64,000 nt of DNA from Pyropia yezoensis (Eukaryota; Rhodophyta; Bangiophyceae; Bangiales; Bangiaceae). Under the pieces are notes generated by a model. The model worked only from the letters and a program-made list of their open reading frames with translations, was not told where the DNA came from and did no database searches. The stretch lies in assembly GCA_009829735.1 (NCBI GenBank), contig CM020620.1:1426001-1490000 (forward strand), written 5' to 3'. The position numbers and the translations under genes were made by a program. Shown here piece after piece: positions 50,681 to 60,604 of the stretch; the stretch's first letter is position 1, and each line of letters begins with the position of its first letter.

Positions 50681-51917
50681 GTACGCACACAATCTATCTG
50701 ATGGAGGAGAGGCGCCATTGCGGACGTCGCGCCGATGCATCCCGCCGGAGGAGCTCGCTCGCGTGACGGCAGCGGTGTACGCCCAGTAAGAGAACCGCTC
50801 AATTCCCACACTGAACTCTAGACTCGCGTACCTCCGTACGGAGGCTGTTGTCATTGTCCTGGACCCCCTCTCCCTCCGCTTACACATGGACACGCACTGC
50901 ACTACTCCGAGCTCTACAAGACATTGGACTCAGCTTCACACGTGGCCCCAATCACAATGAGGTGGCCCGTGAAAAACTCTCAATCGTCGCCAACCGAGAA
51001 TCCTACCTCGCCTTGATCAAGCAGTACCGGGACAGCGACCGTATTATCGCCTTCACGGACGAAACATGGGCAAACAAGAATATGTCGATTTACAGAATTT
51101 GCAGACGACGACGGGACCCATGTACCCGTCCCATCAGGCAAGGGCGGACGTCTGATTGTGGCCCATATGGGCTCACGAGAGACCGGCCTCGTCCAAAACG
51201 CGGCGCTTTTGGTCGTTGGCATGAAGGGCCAGCGGGACCACCACCAGGTAATGTGTTCGGACGTGTCGCGGAACTGGCTTACGGAGTCGGTACTCCCAAG
51301 GATCTCTGGTGGAGTTTTGGTCGTCGACCGGACCCCCTACCATCTTGTACGCACACCCGATTCTACCCCGGTGGGCTACAAGCTGCGGAGAGCCGAATTG
51401 GCACAGTGGCTCGTGTTGCACGACGTGGTTCCGGAGGAAGCGGGCTGGCAGCAGTCTCGGACAAAAGCTGAAATGAAAGCTACGGCCGACGCGAATAAGC
51501 CTGCTCCTCGATTTCTGGTTCAGGAACTGGCCGCTACATTTGGGGCTTCTGTTCTCTTCTCCCCCGTAGCCCACCCCGATCTGAACCCAATTGAAACGGT
51601 ATGGGGGACAGTTCAGAGGGCCCTGAAGCGCGGCACAGTGAGCTTTACACTGACGACTCGGAAAGAGCTCATGGCTAAGAAGTTCGACAAGATAACGCCT
51701 CAGGCTTGGGCGAAGCACGAGCACCACGTCATCAAGAAGGAGGATTCTTACCGTGATCTGGATGCAGAAAGGGATGTTGTGGAGGGCGAGCTTGAGGGGC
51801 GTGAGCGGGAGCTAGCTTGTGTGGAGGCGGACGACCTGACCTCTAACTCTTGAGGGCTCAGAGGGCGAAGATGATGAGCCTAGCGATGGGGGCTCTGAGG
51901 ATATGGATGATGAGTAG
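50681..51917 (+). pseudogene. Tc1/mariner-like (IS630 group) transposase, main part, right of the retrotransposon insertion
   Basis: Plus-strand frames give an N-terminal helical part (RRCIPPEELARVTAAVYAQ; LRALQDIGLSFTRGPN), then the catalytic core. The first aspartate is in FTDETWANKNMSIYR (51058). SGKGGRLIVAHMGSRETGLV follows after a frame change. The second aspartate is in GVLVVDRTPYHLV (51326), and the glutamate is in HPDLNPIETVWG (51593). The core after 51158 is open to 51853, and an alternative frame adds an acidic tail ending at 51917. The second Asp to Glu spacing is about 88 residues, far longer than in classical Tc1/mariner. The Asn normally after the second Asp is Arg. At least three frame changes, including one near 51090, plus a stop near 50788 make it a pseudogene. 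Confidence 0.82.
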
Positions 51918-52674
51918 GAGGGCTGGGGGAACCGTCAGGGTCGCATTTTTTTTGTTTGAAGGGGAGCAGGGAGCTGCAGGTGTTGCCCCTCCGGACTGTT
52001 TCCGTTCCCGCCACAGATCGCCTCAGGAACACCGCGACCGCCCCCCCCCGACCCCCTGCCCCCCCCCCCCCCAACAGCTGGCATCGCCGCGAGATCCCGC
52101 ATGCTCCTCCCCCCCCCGTTCGAATGACAAAAGTAGCATATGCCATTTATTAGTAGTCCCCCCCGGTGTATGTCTTAGATAATATCAATGCCATGCGACG
52201 CTGAGGCGGAAGATCGCCTTCCGAGCAGCTGCAACGAGAGATTGCACGCAAAGCACATTAAGCCTGTCATACCAACGCTTCTCACAACTTTCAGGAGCCG
52301 TCTTCCACAGCATGGTTCCGAGGCGCGCTGAGGAGTTTCCACTAAAAAGATTGAGCTCGAGCAAAACATTTGCGACAATTTTATGCCTCTTTTTTTACCG
52401 GCCTCGCAATGTGGAATCCACCCTCAACCTGCACGCCCCGGACGGATTAGGCGTGTTTTCGGGACTGCCTTGAGCGAATCTGAATAGTGCCCGTGCACCC
52501 ACAAGACACATGCAGCAATTCCGTGCATGCCAGAGCTGTGATTTAAATCAAATTTCCCTTAGGATAAATGTTCTTTAAGTCATCCAAAGATTCTTAATCG
52601 TATATAGCAAATTTTCATATTAATTAATTCCCCCCTGAACAGGTTTTGCGAGATCGTGATTTTTGTTCGCTGCA
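51918..52674. other. Intergenic, C-runs then AT-rich
   Basis: C-runs lie at 52.04-52.12 kb. An AT-rich stretch at 52.38-52.65 kb has nothing recognisable apart from the coding-like fragment at 52185-52388. Confidence 0.5.
52185..52388 (-). pseudogene. Short coding-like fragment, unrecognised
   Basis: A minus-strand frame without its own ATG reads KIVANVLLELNLFSGNSSAR, then LGTMLWKTAPESCEKRWYDR and LNVLCVQSLVAAARKAIFRL, and ends VAWH before a stop at 52185-52187. The composition (Trp, Cys, Leu, charged residues, no runs) looks like a folded protein and not GC-rich filler. It may be the C-terminus of a decayed gene or transposon. A stop lies shortly upstream. Confidence 0.35.
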
Positions 52675-53132
52675 GTATTGCAGTTCCCCGAGTTTTGTTT
52701 CATGGAGACAAGAGCAACAGCGTGACAACAAGGCCATGAGCGAACCGCGTGCTGGGAGCTCGCAGCGAACCAACAGCGTGCTATGGAGCTTTCCGTTTGA
52801 TCAGGCGATGATTGGCTGCAGTCGCGGCGGATCTGGTACCGAACGCTTGTTGGTCAGATCGTTGTTGCTTTCTATCACGTTCTCCGCGGGTTTCCCTCTA
52901 TCTCGGCCCGATCCACTCAAGAGCACTGGGAGAGGTCGCAGCCGGTTCCCGGGATGCCTGTCCCCTCTTCGATGTGGGCGGAATTCTCGAGAAAGTATCA
53001 GATCGCACTGTTTCCACACTCACGCAGAGCACTCATTGGCCAGTGGTGGGCCATCTGAGGCATGCCATTGGCCTGTTTTGGGTCCGTTTTTGTTATTGTC
53101 GCCATGAGACCGAATTTGGGGTACTGCAATAC
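52675..53132. mobile_element. Non-autonomous TIR element, family B, copy 2 (458 bases)
   Basis: The left end GTATTGCAGTTCCCCGAGTT pairs with the right end ...AATTTGGGGTACTGCAATAC. The TIRs extend imperfectly to about 45 bases (CATGGAGACAAGAGCAACA against TTGTTATTGTCGCCATG). The interior aligns along its whole length with the element at 60174, including TTGGTCAGA and GATCCACTC...GTGGGAGAGGTCGCA-like blocks. It carries several CCAAT motifs and no coding capacity. Confidence 0.88.
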
Positions 53133-53749
53133 GAAAAACACTCGACTATTAATTTTTAGCACGACTCCAGAGGGCACTTCAAATCATCCAAAGCAAAGAG
53201 GCTGGGTGTGTGAGAACTACTCTGAGTGACCATGGGTACCCCAAAAGACATGTTACAGAACGCGGGGGGCGAGGCGCAACGGCCACGATCCCACAGACAG
53301 GGTTGGGCACGTACCGTAGGGAAGCACGCCAATTCGTGGAAAACAGAGACGGCTGCTCGTCGGACCGGGTGGACACGAAGCGCCTTGCGGTCGCCAAAGG
53401 GTGCTCATGGGTGGGCGTGCATTTGCCGGCCGTGTCGTCGACTCCTCGTATCTGAGCCTGGTGCACGAGGCAGGCCCCTACCAGGAGTTCCAATCGCGCG
53501 CCGTGCCGCAGTCAATACACTAAAGGACTCAATGACCTGAATGATTGCGGGACATTATTGCATTTCCGGGCACGTGGCATGTGATTTAAATAAGAGTGCC
53601 TGCGATTTTCTAAGGTTCAAATAGTAAAAAAAATCGAGGTGATTTGAAGTTCATCGAATTCACCGTGCACCTCTGCTGTTGGTCCATGGCGCCGATGGCG
53701 GAGATCATGCCTGCCTGTTCGTCCACAGACATGAGGATATGGATGTGCT
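53133..53749. other. Intergenic region
   Basis: A plus-strand frame of about 100 codons from ATG 53232 (MGTPKDMLQNAGG) has no recognisable domain and is not called. The rest shows nothing. Confidence 0.4.
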
Positions 53750-54290
53750 TTGGGGCTTAGCTTTTTTTCGGGGTGATCAAGGCGTCCGATGCCCCGCCAG
53801 CGCGCAGCGCTTGCTTGGCGCACGTTAGGCGCTGGAGCATCTGGCGCGTATTGAACTTGGCTTTTCGGGGTACGAGCATCTTCACGTACGGCGACATGCA
53901 CATTGCCACGCATGAGCCCAACATCTTTCACAGATGTCCGCAGCAATGCCGTCGCTGCAATCGATTGAAGGTGGGGCATGTTGATGTCACTCCAGTAGTT
54001 GCCCGCAGTCAGTTCTTGTAGGAATTGAATGACCTTGCCAGAAGAACTGTTATCCATTTTTTCGCTCGCCAACCTGATCACGTCGACCCCTGTGGGAGGC
54101 ACAGCATATGGCGCTCTCCCTATGGGAATGTCTGCCTGCACACGCTCCGACGACGCCTGGCTCTCAAGGGAGGCCACGTCCTCTTGCAGTGCTTCGACGA
54201 GACTCGCGGAGCGCGCGCACTCAGAGCACGGCGCGGGATCGGGGCGTGAATGGGGAGGCGCGAGGGGGGGGAAGATGGGTGCTCAGGCGG
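53750..54290 (-). pseudogene. Decayed helical protein gene, unrecognised
   Basis: The minus strand reads SLVEALQEDVASLESQASSE, then DVIRLASEKMDNSSSGKVIQ and FLQELTAGNYWSDINMPHLQ, then SIAATALLRTSVKDVGLMRG. After one frame change it continues RQMLQRLTCAKQALRAGGAS and ends DALITPKKS. The first part is coiled-coil-like. The sequence has the texture of a real, mostly helical protein with a DNA-binding or structural role, but I recognise no family. An ATG at 54057 lies within it, and the true start is unclear. It could be an accessory gene of a transposon or a host pseudogene. Confidence 0.42.
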
Positions 54291-56768
54291 GGAAAGAAAA
54301 CGAGGGGGCAATGGTCCGTCGAGAGGCGTGGTAGCTTTTGTCACACGCCCAGGCGGGCATTCCGTTCACATATGTCCCCGTGTTCGTTTTGCATTGTTTA
54401 ACTGGGAGAGCGGCCACGCCCGCTGAAGAAACAAAAAATCGTGAGGACAGCGCAAGAGATGACACGTACATGTTCCGCGAAGGTCAAGCTGTACACAAAA
54501 AAGCGAGAAATTTCGTGACTCTTCATGTCAGCATCAACCTCTGCAACGAGAACACCCCCACACAAAAAATGAGCACCTCTCAGAACACGAGCGACACTAA
54601 ATACCCAACTTGACCGGCGGGGCGGGGAGGTGGCTGGAGAGCCATGCTCCATTCACCGGGCTCAATGTGTGCTGGGCTGAAGGGACGGCGGATATTAGGG
54701 GAGAGAGTTCTGTGGCGGAGGAGGGGACGGGAAGAGTGATGGAGGAGAGGACGGGAGGCGTGGTGGTGGAGAGGACGGGACGTGTGGTGAAGGATGGGAT
54801 GGAAGCGTATCCGTGACGAGCGCACGGCACTGGGCGCAGAGGCCACGGACTTCAGTGCGCGAGACCTCGGTGCGAGAAGCGCCGCTGCGCCCACCGCCTC
54901 TGATGGGCCTTGGGGCGTAGGCACACATTAAGGGACTTGACTTTTTGTCCCCAATTCGTGTTGAGCCAGTGACAGAGCTCCCCGTTTCGCGGAAAAAGGT
55001 GAAAGGACCTAACGCAGACCTTAGTATTTAAATTGATGTGAAGCAGAGTCACTGCCCGGTCGGAGGCGCGGAGATTGGTCGATAGAATGCAGCCTGCTTT
55101 GCTTGCACAGCTGCTGCGACCTGCTTGGGCTGCTGTGACCTGCTTTGAGCGGCCAAAGCAGAGGATTCTGGCCATTAAGGCTCTGTCTTAACGCCTGTGT
55201 GAACGTGAGTCATCGTGATCACGCACGTCCAACAAATTCCGTGGTTGACTCACGTTGTGTCCAAACGCCATTCAAGTTCACACCGGTCACACACGTGATT
55301 GCTATATAGGAAGTTAATGATAAACGGGCCACTGATTAAGAAGTCGAAGAAATGCGAGGAGGGCCACCCGAGGCCGCACGGCGCGCCATGGATGGAGAAA
55401 AAGGGGATTCTTCACATTCCACGTAGATTCATCTATTGATTAATCTACTTCATCTCGATTATTATCAATCTATTGTTTTTTGCTGGACTGGGCCTGACCT
55501 CGCAGCCGCGATGCCGTGGAGCGCGCCTCTTCAATTGTTCGCCCAGACACTGCCCTATACACCTGCTCGCTCCTCGTACTCTCGTTGCCAACCTTCTTGC
55601 CGCCCAGGACGGTGCTGAAGGCTGCGATGGGTCGGTTGCGACCCTGGGCGTTACAGCAATGGCGACAGAGCCAGCATCCAAAGCAATCTCGGCACTAGTC
55701 ACGTTTGTGGATGTGCAAGAACATGCAGATAAATGCAAGCCAACGCAACGCACATGCTGGTTACTACAAGCCTATCCAACGCGTGACATGGAACTGTGCA
55801 TGTCTGGCACCCCTATCTGTACCGTCCTCCTCCCGCCACCACCACAGGAACCGGCACGCTCTCACACGCCTTCTCGCACCACCGAGGGAGCAGCCACGCG
55901 CGCGCGCGCCCGCATGCATCACCACAGCGGCTGCGTCCCGCCGATACACCCACATGCACCACGCACGGCATCCTCCACACTTACCTGAGGTGCGCACAAA
56001 AACGAGTACGGGAAAAACGAAGAACGTGGGTGCGGGGAAGTGGGAGAGGAGATGGAGGGGAGCGGGGGGGACGCGGGGGGTGGGGAAGGGGGGAGGCGGG
56101 GGGGGGGCAAAGGGAGAGTGGAAGACGACACCGTGAAAGAAAGAGCAGAGTGGGAACACTGCACCAAGTCGATAGTCGTCTGACTTGGGCCCAAAAGCGA
56201 CCGTACCCCTCCCCATTGATGATTCTCGGGAGGTGCTTTGTGTGGTACTGTGGGAGGGGTGCGAGCCGGGAACTGGGCCATCACTCTTGGAGGATCGTGG
56301 TGCGACTTGAGACACGCTCAGTCCAGAATCAGCTCACTGGCGTCGGCTGTGTGGTCAATCAGCTGTCGTGAAATGTCCCGACCGTGCCATCTGGCCATGT
56401 CGGAGATATTGTTGGACTCTCCAGTGATGTATTTTGAACGAAGATGACACTGAACGCCGGGCGTACAGGTGTGGAGAACGACCGGTCGGGGCACCGTCGT
56501 CCGTGGACCGCCCAGCTTGGCCGGCGCCACTGTTGGATTCGCGACGGCCAGTGTGTGAGGAGCGGTGATGTCCACGTGGGATCTGTGTTGCAGTGAAGTG
56601 CAAGAAGATGCGGCGTCACACAGGTCGCGACATTTATTGCAGTGGTGTTCTCTTTTTAGGAGTGGACGGTCTTCGCGAGATGTTGCAGTAAGTTGCAGTG
56701 TAAACTTGTGACATACAACGCCATGCAGCGTGTATGCATTGAGTTGCATGTGGTTCCGGTCGCCGACG
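54291..56768. other. Gene-poor region
   Basis: Frames up to about 190 codons are open on both strands in 55.4-56.4 kb without domains. A 24-base repeat lies at 54725-54796 and G-runs at 56.04-56.11 kb. No gene is supported. Confidence 0.45.
54725..54796. repeat. 24-base tandem repeat, three diverged copies
   Basis: Units starting GGACGGGA at 54725, 54749 and 54773 share about two thirds of their bases (GGACGGGAGGCGTGGTGGTG for the middle copy). Confidence 0.7.
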
Positions 56769-57793
56769 ATGGAGAGGGAGGACTTCCACGCCCTGCCGGC
56801 ACTCCTGCGCGATAGTACTTCCAAAATGAGGAAATGGCCTCAGTCACCGCCGGAGCGCCCATCCCTGCCGAGTGCCGCTTGGCTATGACTGCGCGGATCC
56901 TAGCAGGGGCCTCATAGTTGTACTGTACGCTGGCGTTTGGAGTGGAACCCAGCACTGTGTTTGGCACCTTTCACGACGTCAGCATTGACGCCGCACTCTT
57001 GCGTTGCGCCTACTGCAATAACGCCCGGGTACTATGAGGCCTCTAGGACACCGCGCGGGTGAGCATGCACGTTGTGCCACATGCTAAATGGCCGTTTTCT
57101 GCGCATCTCCACTCGGTTCGGACGTGCTCAGTTGTGAATGCGATTGACAGCTGCCCTGAGAGTTTCCCACCGAGCAGGACGAGCTAGACGCGCAGAGGGC
57201 GCTATTCTCGCGTGACGGCCTGAACCCTCTCCGCGGCTGCGCTTCATAGACGGCATTGCAATGAGAATCCAGCGCCCGACTGCAATTGATGCCCCCAGTC
57301 CCGTCTCGGTCTACAACCGCAAAGGGTTTTTCGCCCTGAACATGCCGGCGGCAGTCAGAGCTCACTTTAAGTTGCAGTTCTTATCCTCCGGGACTGCTGG
57401 CTGGCGCCATGACAGCACGGCCTCTTCGGCATGCGGTTTGTCTGCCCACCTCGCCGCGGATGCATCATTGCCAGATGAGCTCTGGGCCGCTGCCGATGAT
57501 GCTTATGTTGCGGGTAAAAGATTGCTGACTCCGCGCCCTGGCCGAAGGTTGTCTTAGGAGAAGGACTCCTTCAATTTCTGTTCATCCTCGTGCCGTATCT
57601 TCGTTGAGCAGACCTTTTGTCAGCTCGTCGCGCGGTGAGGTATAATGTGCAATCCCCTGTGTCTGTCTCTTTCGACAGCGACTCGCGTCGTAATTGTGGG
57701 CGTGAGACTGCGCAACTTTTTGATCGATCGTAAGAGCCCTGAGGCGGTAGGGCTGTGGGGGGGCGACATCTTCGGTGGGCCGCGTGAAGTGGA
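56769..57793 (+). pseudogene. PIF/Harbinger transposase, decayed copy
   Basis: From ATG 56769 (MEREDFHALPALLRDSTSK) the plus strand follows the whole Harbinger transposase in three frames. The N-terminal block is PAECRLAMTARILAGAS with LAFGVEPSTVFGTFHDVS. The catalytic part from 57261 has DGIAM, VYNRKGFFALNMPAAV, the second aspartate in AGWRHDSTASS, a DDAYVAGKRLLTP block, and KDSFNFCSSSCRIFVEQTFC with the acidic residue of VEQ. It ends VVIVGVRLRNFLIDRKS. In-frame stops interrupt it at three places that I can see, near 56923, 57556 and 57637. Frames also change in the 57.0-57.25 kb part. It cannot make a full enzyme. It is less similar to the copy at the left edge than two recent copies would be. 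Convergent minus-strand frames at 58396-59760 may belong to the same element. Confidence 0.85.
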
Positions 57794-58395
57794 CTGGTAA
57801 GACCATTGCGATGTGGACACCCGGCAGCGCTATCGTCGACAGGACGGGGAGAGGTGCTCCCCGCGTGTGGCCATGACAAGGGCGCTCAAGGCCCATCAGA
57901 TTCGTCGCCCTCGGTCGAGATGTGCCAAGACGCGCCTTACTCACGCGACACGGCTCTCGTGGTAGTTGCTCATTTACCTCATCAAGAACCATCAACTACA
58001 GCTATTCGTGAGGCCTCTCTTGTGGTTTCCCACATGTTCACGCGGACGCCGTGGAGATATGGACTATATAAGGATGACAAGCTCTGTGCGGACCGCGGCC
58101 CTGAGGGGACGCAGGGGAAGAAGAAGCGGAGGTTTCAGCTCTGTACTGTATGGAAGAACGGGAAGGCGTGCTGCTCGTTCTGCTGCTGCAGCGATGCGTG
58201 GGCCTGCTTAATAAGCGCTACTTCTCTGTCTGCCGCTGCCGGCGGCACCCCTGCGGTCCAACACAGGAAAACGGCTGTGGTCGCCTTAGTGGCCACGCGT
58301 GTAGTTTGCAGCTGACAAACCAGTGTTGGCAATTAGTCGACTGCGTGCCATTTGAGAGGGAAACAAAAAAGGCAGCAATAGCGAAAATGCAACTC
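57794..58395. other. Region between the decayed transposase and convergent frames
   Basis: An open plus-strand frame of 169 codons (57806-58315) has no recognisable domain and is probably not a gene. Confidence 0.4.
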
Positions 58396-59160
58396 TCACT
58401 GGACTAGCTTGTGGAGCTGACCCTCAAGGTGCTTTACGACGGCTTCAATGGACCGGTCCGATGCGAAGGCTTCCAGCGCCAGTCTTGCAGCGCCCAGTTG
58501 CTTCATTACGGCACCGATGGACTCCGCGATGTCATAAATATCGCCCGCAGCTCTACCTGCCGTGCTTGCCCTGGACTGGGACACAAGAGACAAAGCGCTG
58601 GTCAGTCCATCAAGCACTTGGATTGATGCCTCAGCGACCTGGGCCCGCTTGCGCTGCCCCCGGCCGGGGGCGCCTACGTCCGAGCTGCCGGGCAATTCAA
58701 GCTCCAACTGAGCTGCCGTGGGGATGGTGTGCAGCACAAAGTCGAGCGCCTTATTTCCATGTAGCGAACAATGAATGTGACGCAGGCGATGGTCCTCATG
58801 CACATGCTCATTAAGCACCGGCTCGTTTTGTAAGGACTGTTTGTAGATCGTCAACACAACTGTGTAGGCGGACCATATCGCCCGGTAGTGCGTCTTCAAC
58901 TTGGAGGGCTCCCGCGGCCTGAAGTATCGATTAGGGTCCGAACCCCGTATATCGGAGTCCACGATGAGCCCCTTGAGCATCACTTTCGCCGGCCAATAGA
59001 CGGGATCGTTGAACTTTGGTCCGAGCGTCGTGACCCGCAGTGAAGCTTGCTCTTTGTCGAGCTTCGTACACAACGGCTGCCGATTGGCCTTACGCAGGCC
59101 ATCAAATTGATGCGCGTCCGCGACCACGTAAAAATGCCGAGCGACTTCATTGGCCGACAT
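58396..59160 (-). CDS. Hypothetical transposon-type protein with Myb/SANT-like helical pattern (254 residues)
   Basis: The frame starts at ATG 59160 (MSANEVARHFYVVADAHQFD) and is open to the stop at 58396. The middle part, with spaced aromatics (PNRYFRPREPSKLKTHYRAI, then WSAYTVVLTIYKQS), resembles a trihelix/SANT-type DNA-binding fold by pattern only. A helical segment (DFVLHTIPTAAQLELELPG) and a coiled-coil-like C-terminus (EAVVKHLEGQLHKL) follow. PIF/Harbinger elements normally encode a Myb/SANT-like partner that carries the transposase into the nucleus and to DNA. Here the gene faces a decayed Harbinger transposase 600 bases away, so that role is possible. The open frame continues upstream of the ATG for some residues, so the start is uncertain. 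It may also be a fragment. Confidence 0.5.
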   Translation of the reverse strand: MSANEVARHFYVVADAHQFDGLRKANRQPLCTKLDKEQASLRVTTLGPKFNDPVYWPAKVMLKGLIVDSDIRGSDPNRYFRPREPSKLKTHYRAIWSAYTVVLTIYKQSLQNEPVLNEHVHEDHRLRHIHCSLHGNKALDFVLHTIPTAAQLELELPGSSDVGAPGRGQRKRAQVAEASIQVLDGLTSALSLVSQSRASTAGRAAGDIYDIAESIGAVMKQLGAARLALEAFASDRSIEAVVKHLEGQLHKLVQ

Positions 59161-59316
59161 TCGCGGGTCCCGCGCAGGGGACAAAGCCCACGACCGAGGC
59201 GCAAGGGGGAAAGTACAGCTGGCACCGACTTGCGCTGATCCGGCACCTGATGCAGAAAGCTAATTTCCCTCGTCGATTGAGACATCTCCAGACGACATAC
59301 CAGCGGACGCGCCGGC

Positions 59317-59760
59317 TCATTGAGCTCCGATAGCGGCCACAGCGTCTCCCCCATGCTCCGGAGATGATGTATGCTCTTGCACTCTGCTGGCCTTCATGGC
59401 CTTGTCATCAAGCATGGCCTCCATGGCAACGTCGCGCAGGTTGCTCCGCTTTACGACGTCCATCAACGCCAGGCGATTGCTCGTGTTCTTGGCTTGCATC
59501 CTGCCCTTCACGCCCAGTGCGTAGAGGGCCATCCTCAAGTCGGTTGATGACTGCTGCGCGAGAAAAGCAGCCGCCATCCCAGCGTTCATGCCATACTCAT
59601 CCCGTGGCATCTGTCCAGATGCATTGGAGGGGGGGGGGAGAGAACTTGCCACCAGGCCCTCAGTTAATTGGTCCCTGGGCGTGGGTGGAAATGCTAAGTC
59701 AGGCGTGGTGGTGCGAGGGGCGAGAGCGACCGCTTCTTCGACGACATGAGCGCACGGCAT
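59317..59760 (-). CDS. Hypothetical protein upstream of the SANT-like frame
   Basis: From ATG 59760 (MPCAHVVEEAVALAPRTTTP) the frame runs 147 codons to 59317. The C-terminal half looks like a folded helical segment (NAGMAAAFLAQQSSTDLRMA, ALYALGVKGRMQAKNTSNRL, LMDVVKRSNLRDVAMEAMLD). It lies just upstream of the 58396-59160 frame on the same strand, in a different frame. The two could be exons of one gene, one gene with a frame change, or separate genes. I see no clear splice pair that decides it. No family recognised. Confidence 0.4.
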   Translation of the reverse strand: MPCAHVVEEAVALAPRTTTPDLAFPPTPRDQLTEGLVASSLPPPSNASGQMPRDEYGMNAGMAAAFLAQQSSTDLRMALYALGVKGRMQAKNTSNRLALMDVVKRSNLRDVAMEAMLDDKAMKASRVQEHTSSPEHGGDAVAAIGAQ

Positions 59761-60173
59761 CGCGTACACGGATAGCTCGTAGAAAGCGCCGACGTGGCGG
59801 GTGTTCGCAGGGGACCGCGCCGCTGGGATGCGAGCCGCTCTTTGTCGTGTTGCTGTGGCCTGCCGACTGCAGGTTGGAGAATCGCAGTGAGCCTGCAAAT
59901 ATTGGGAGATCTGAATTCCCGGAGAAGGCTTCCACGGCGTCGAATGCACGTGAATGCCTGAGCGGGAAAAATCCAAAAGAAAAACGCCCACGTCTGGCGT
60001 GCTCCAAGAAACTCGTTTTGCTTAGAATGTGAACTGTCAAGCACACATGAGCGGGCGTCGTCCCATCAGCCGTCGAATCTGTGTCGGGCCGCACGCCAAA
60101 CACGTCGCCGCCCGATGGCCAATTAGATCTCTGGAGACATAAACTCACTCACGTTCATGTGGGCGCTAAATAT

Positions 60174-60604
60174 ATTGCAGTTCCCTGGATTTTGCCTCAA
60201 GGCGACGACAGCAACAGGCCACAATAGACCATGAGCCAATGGCGTGCTGGTAGATGAGAGCCCACCAATAGTGTGCTGTGGCACGGCGATCTAGAGAAAG
60301 CGGTGATTGGCTTCAGTCACAGCGGATCCTTTACCGAACGCTAGTTGGTCAGAGCACTATTGTTATCTCGGGCGATCTCGACCGCTTTCCCACTACCTTA
60401 GCGTGATCCACTCACCGACAGTGGGAGAGGTCGCAACTGGGCCTCCTCCCCATTCGATGCTGCCAGAAATCTCGAGATAATCTCATATCGCACTGTTTGC
60501 ACAGCAACGCGGAGCAGGCATTGGTGAGGGGTGTGTCGTCTGGGGCATGCCATTGGTCTATTCGTGTTGTTGTCCCCATGAGACAATATTCGTGTCACTG
60601 CAAT
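60174..60604. mobile_element. Non-autonomous TIR element, family B, copy 3 (431 bases)
   Basis: The left end ATTGCAGTTCCCTGGATTTT and the right end ...GTCACTGCAAT are imperfect inverted repeats. The interior aligns with the copy at 52675 throughout, at roughly three quarters identity, for example GGGAGAGGTCGCAACTGG against GGGAGAGGTCGCAGCCGG. It has no coding capacity. It lies just right of the Harbinger-related frames. Confidence 0.88.

Noticed and set aside
57806-58315. Plus-strand frame of 169 codons after the decayed Harbinger transposase
   Set aside because: No similarity to transposase C-termini or any family that I know, and composition is not convincing.
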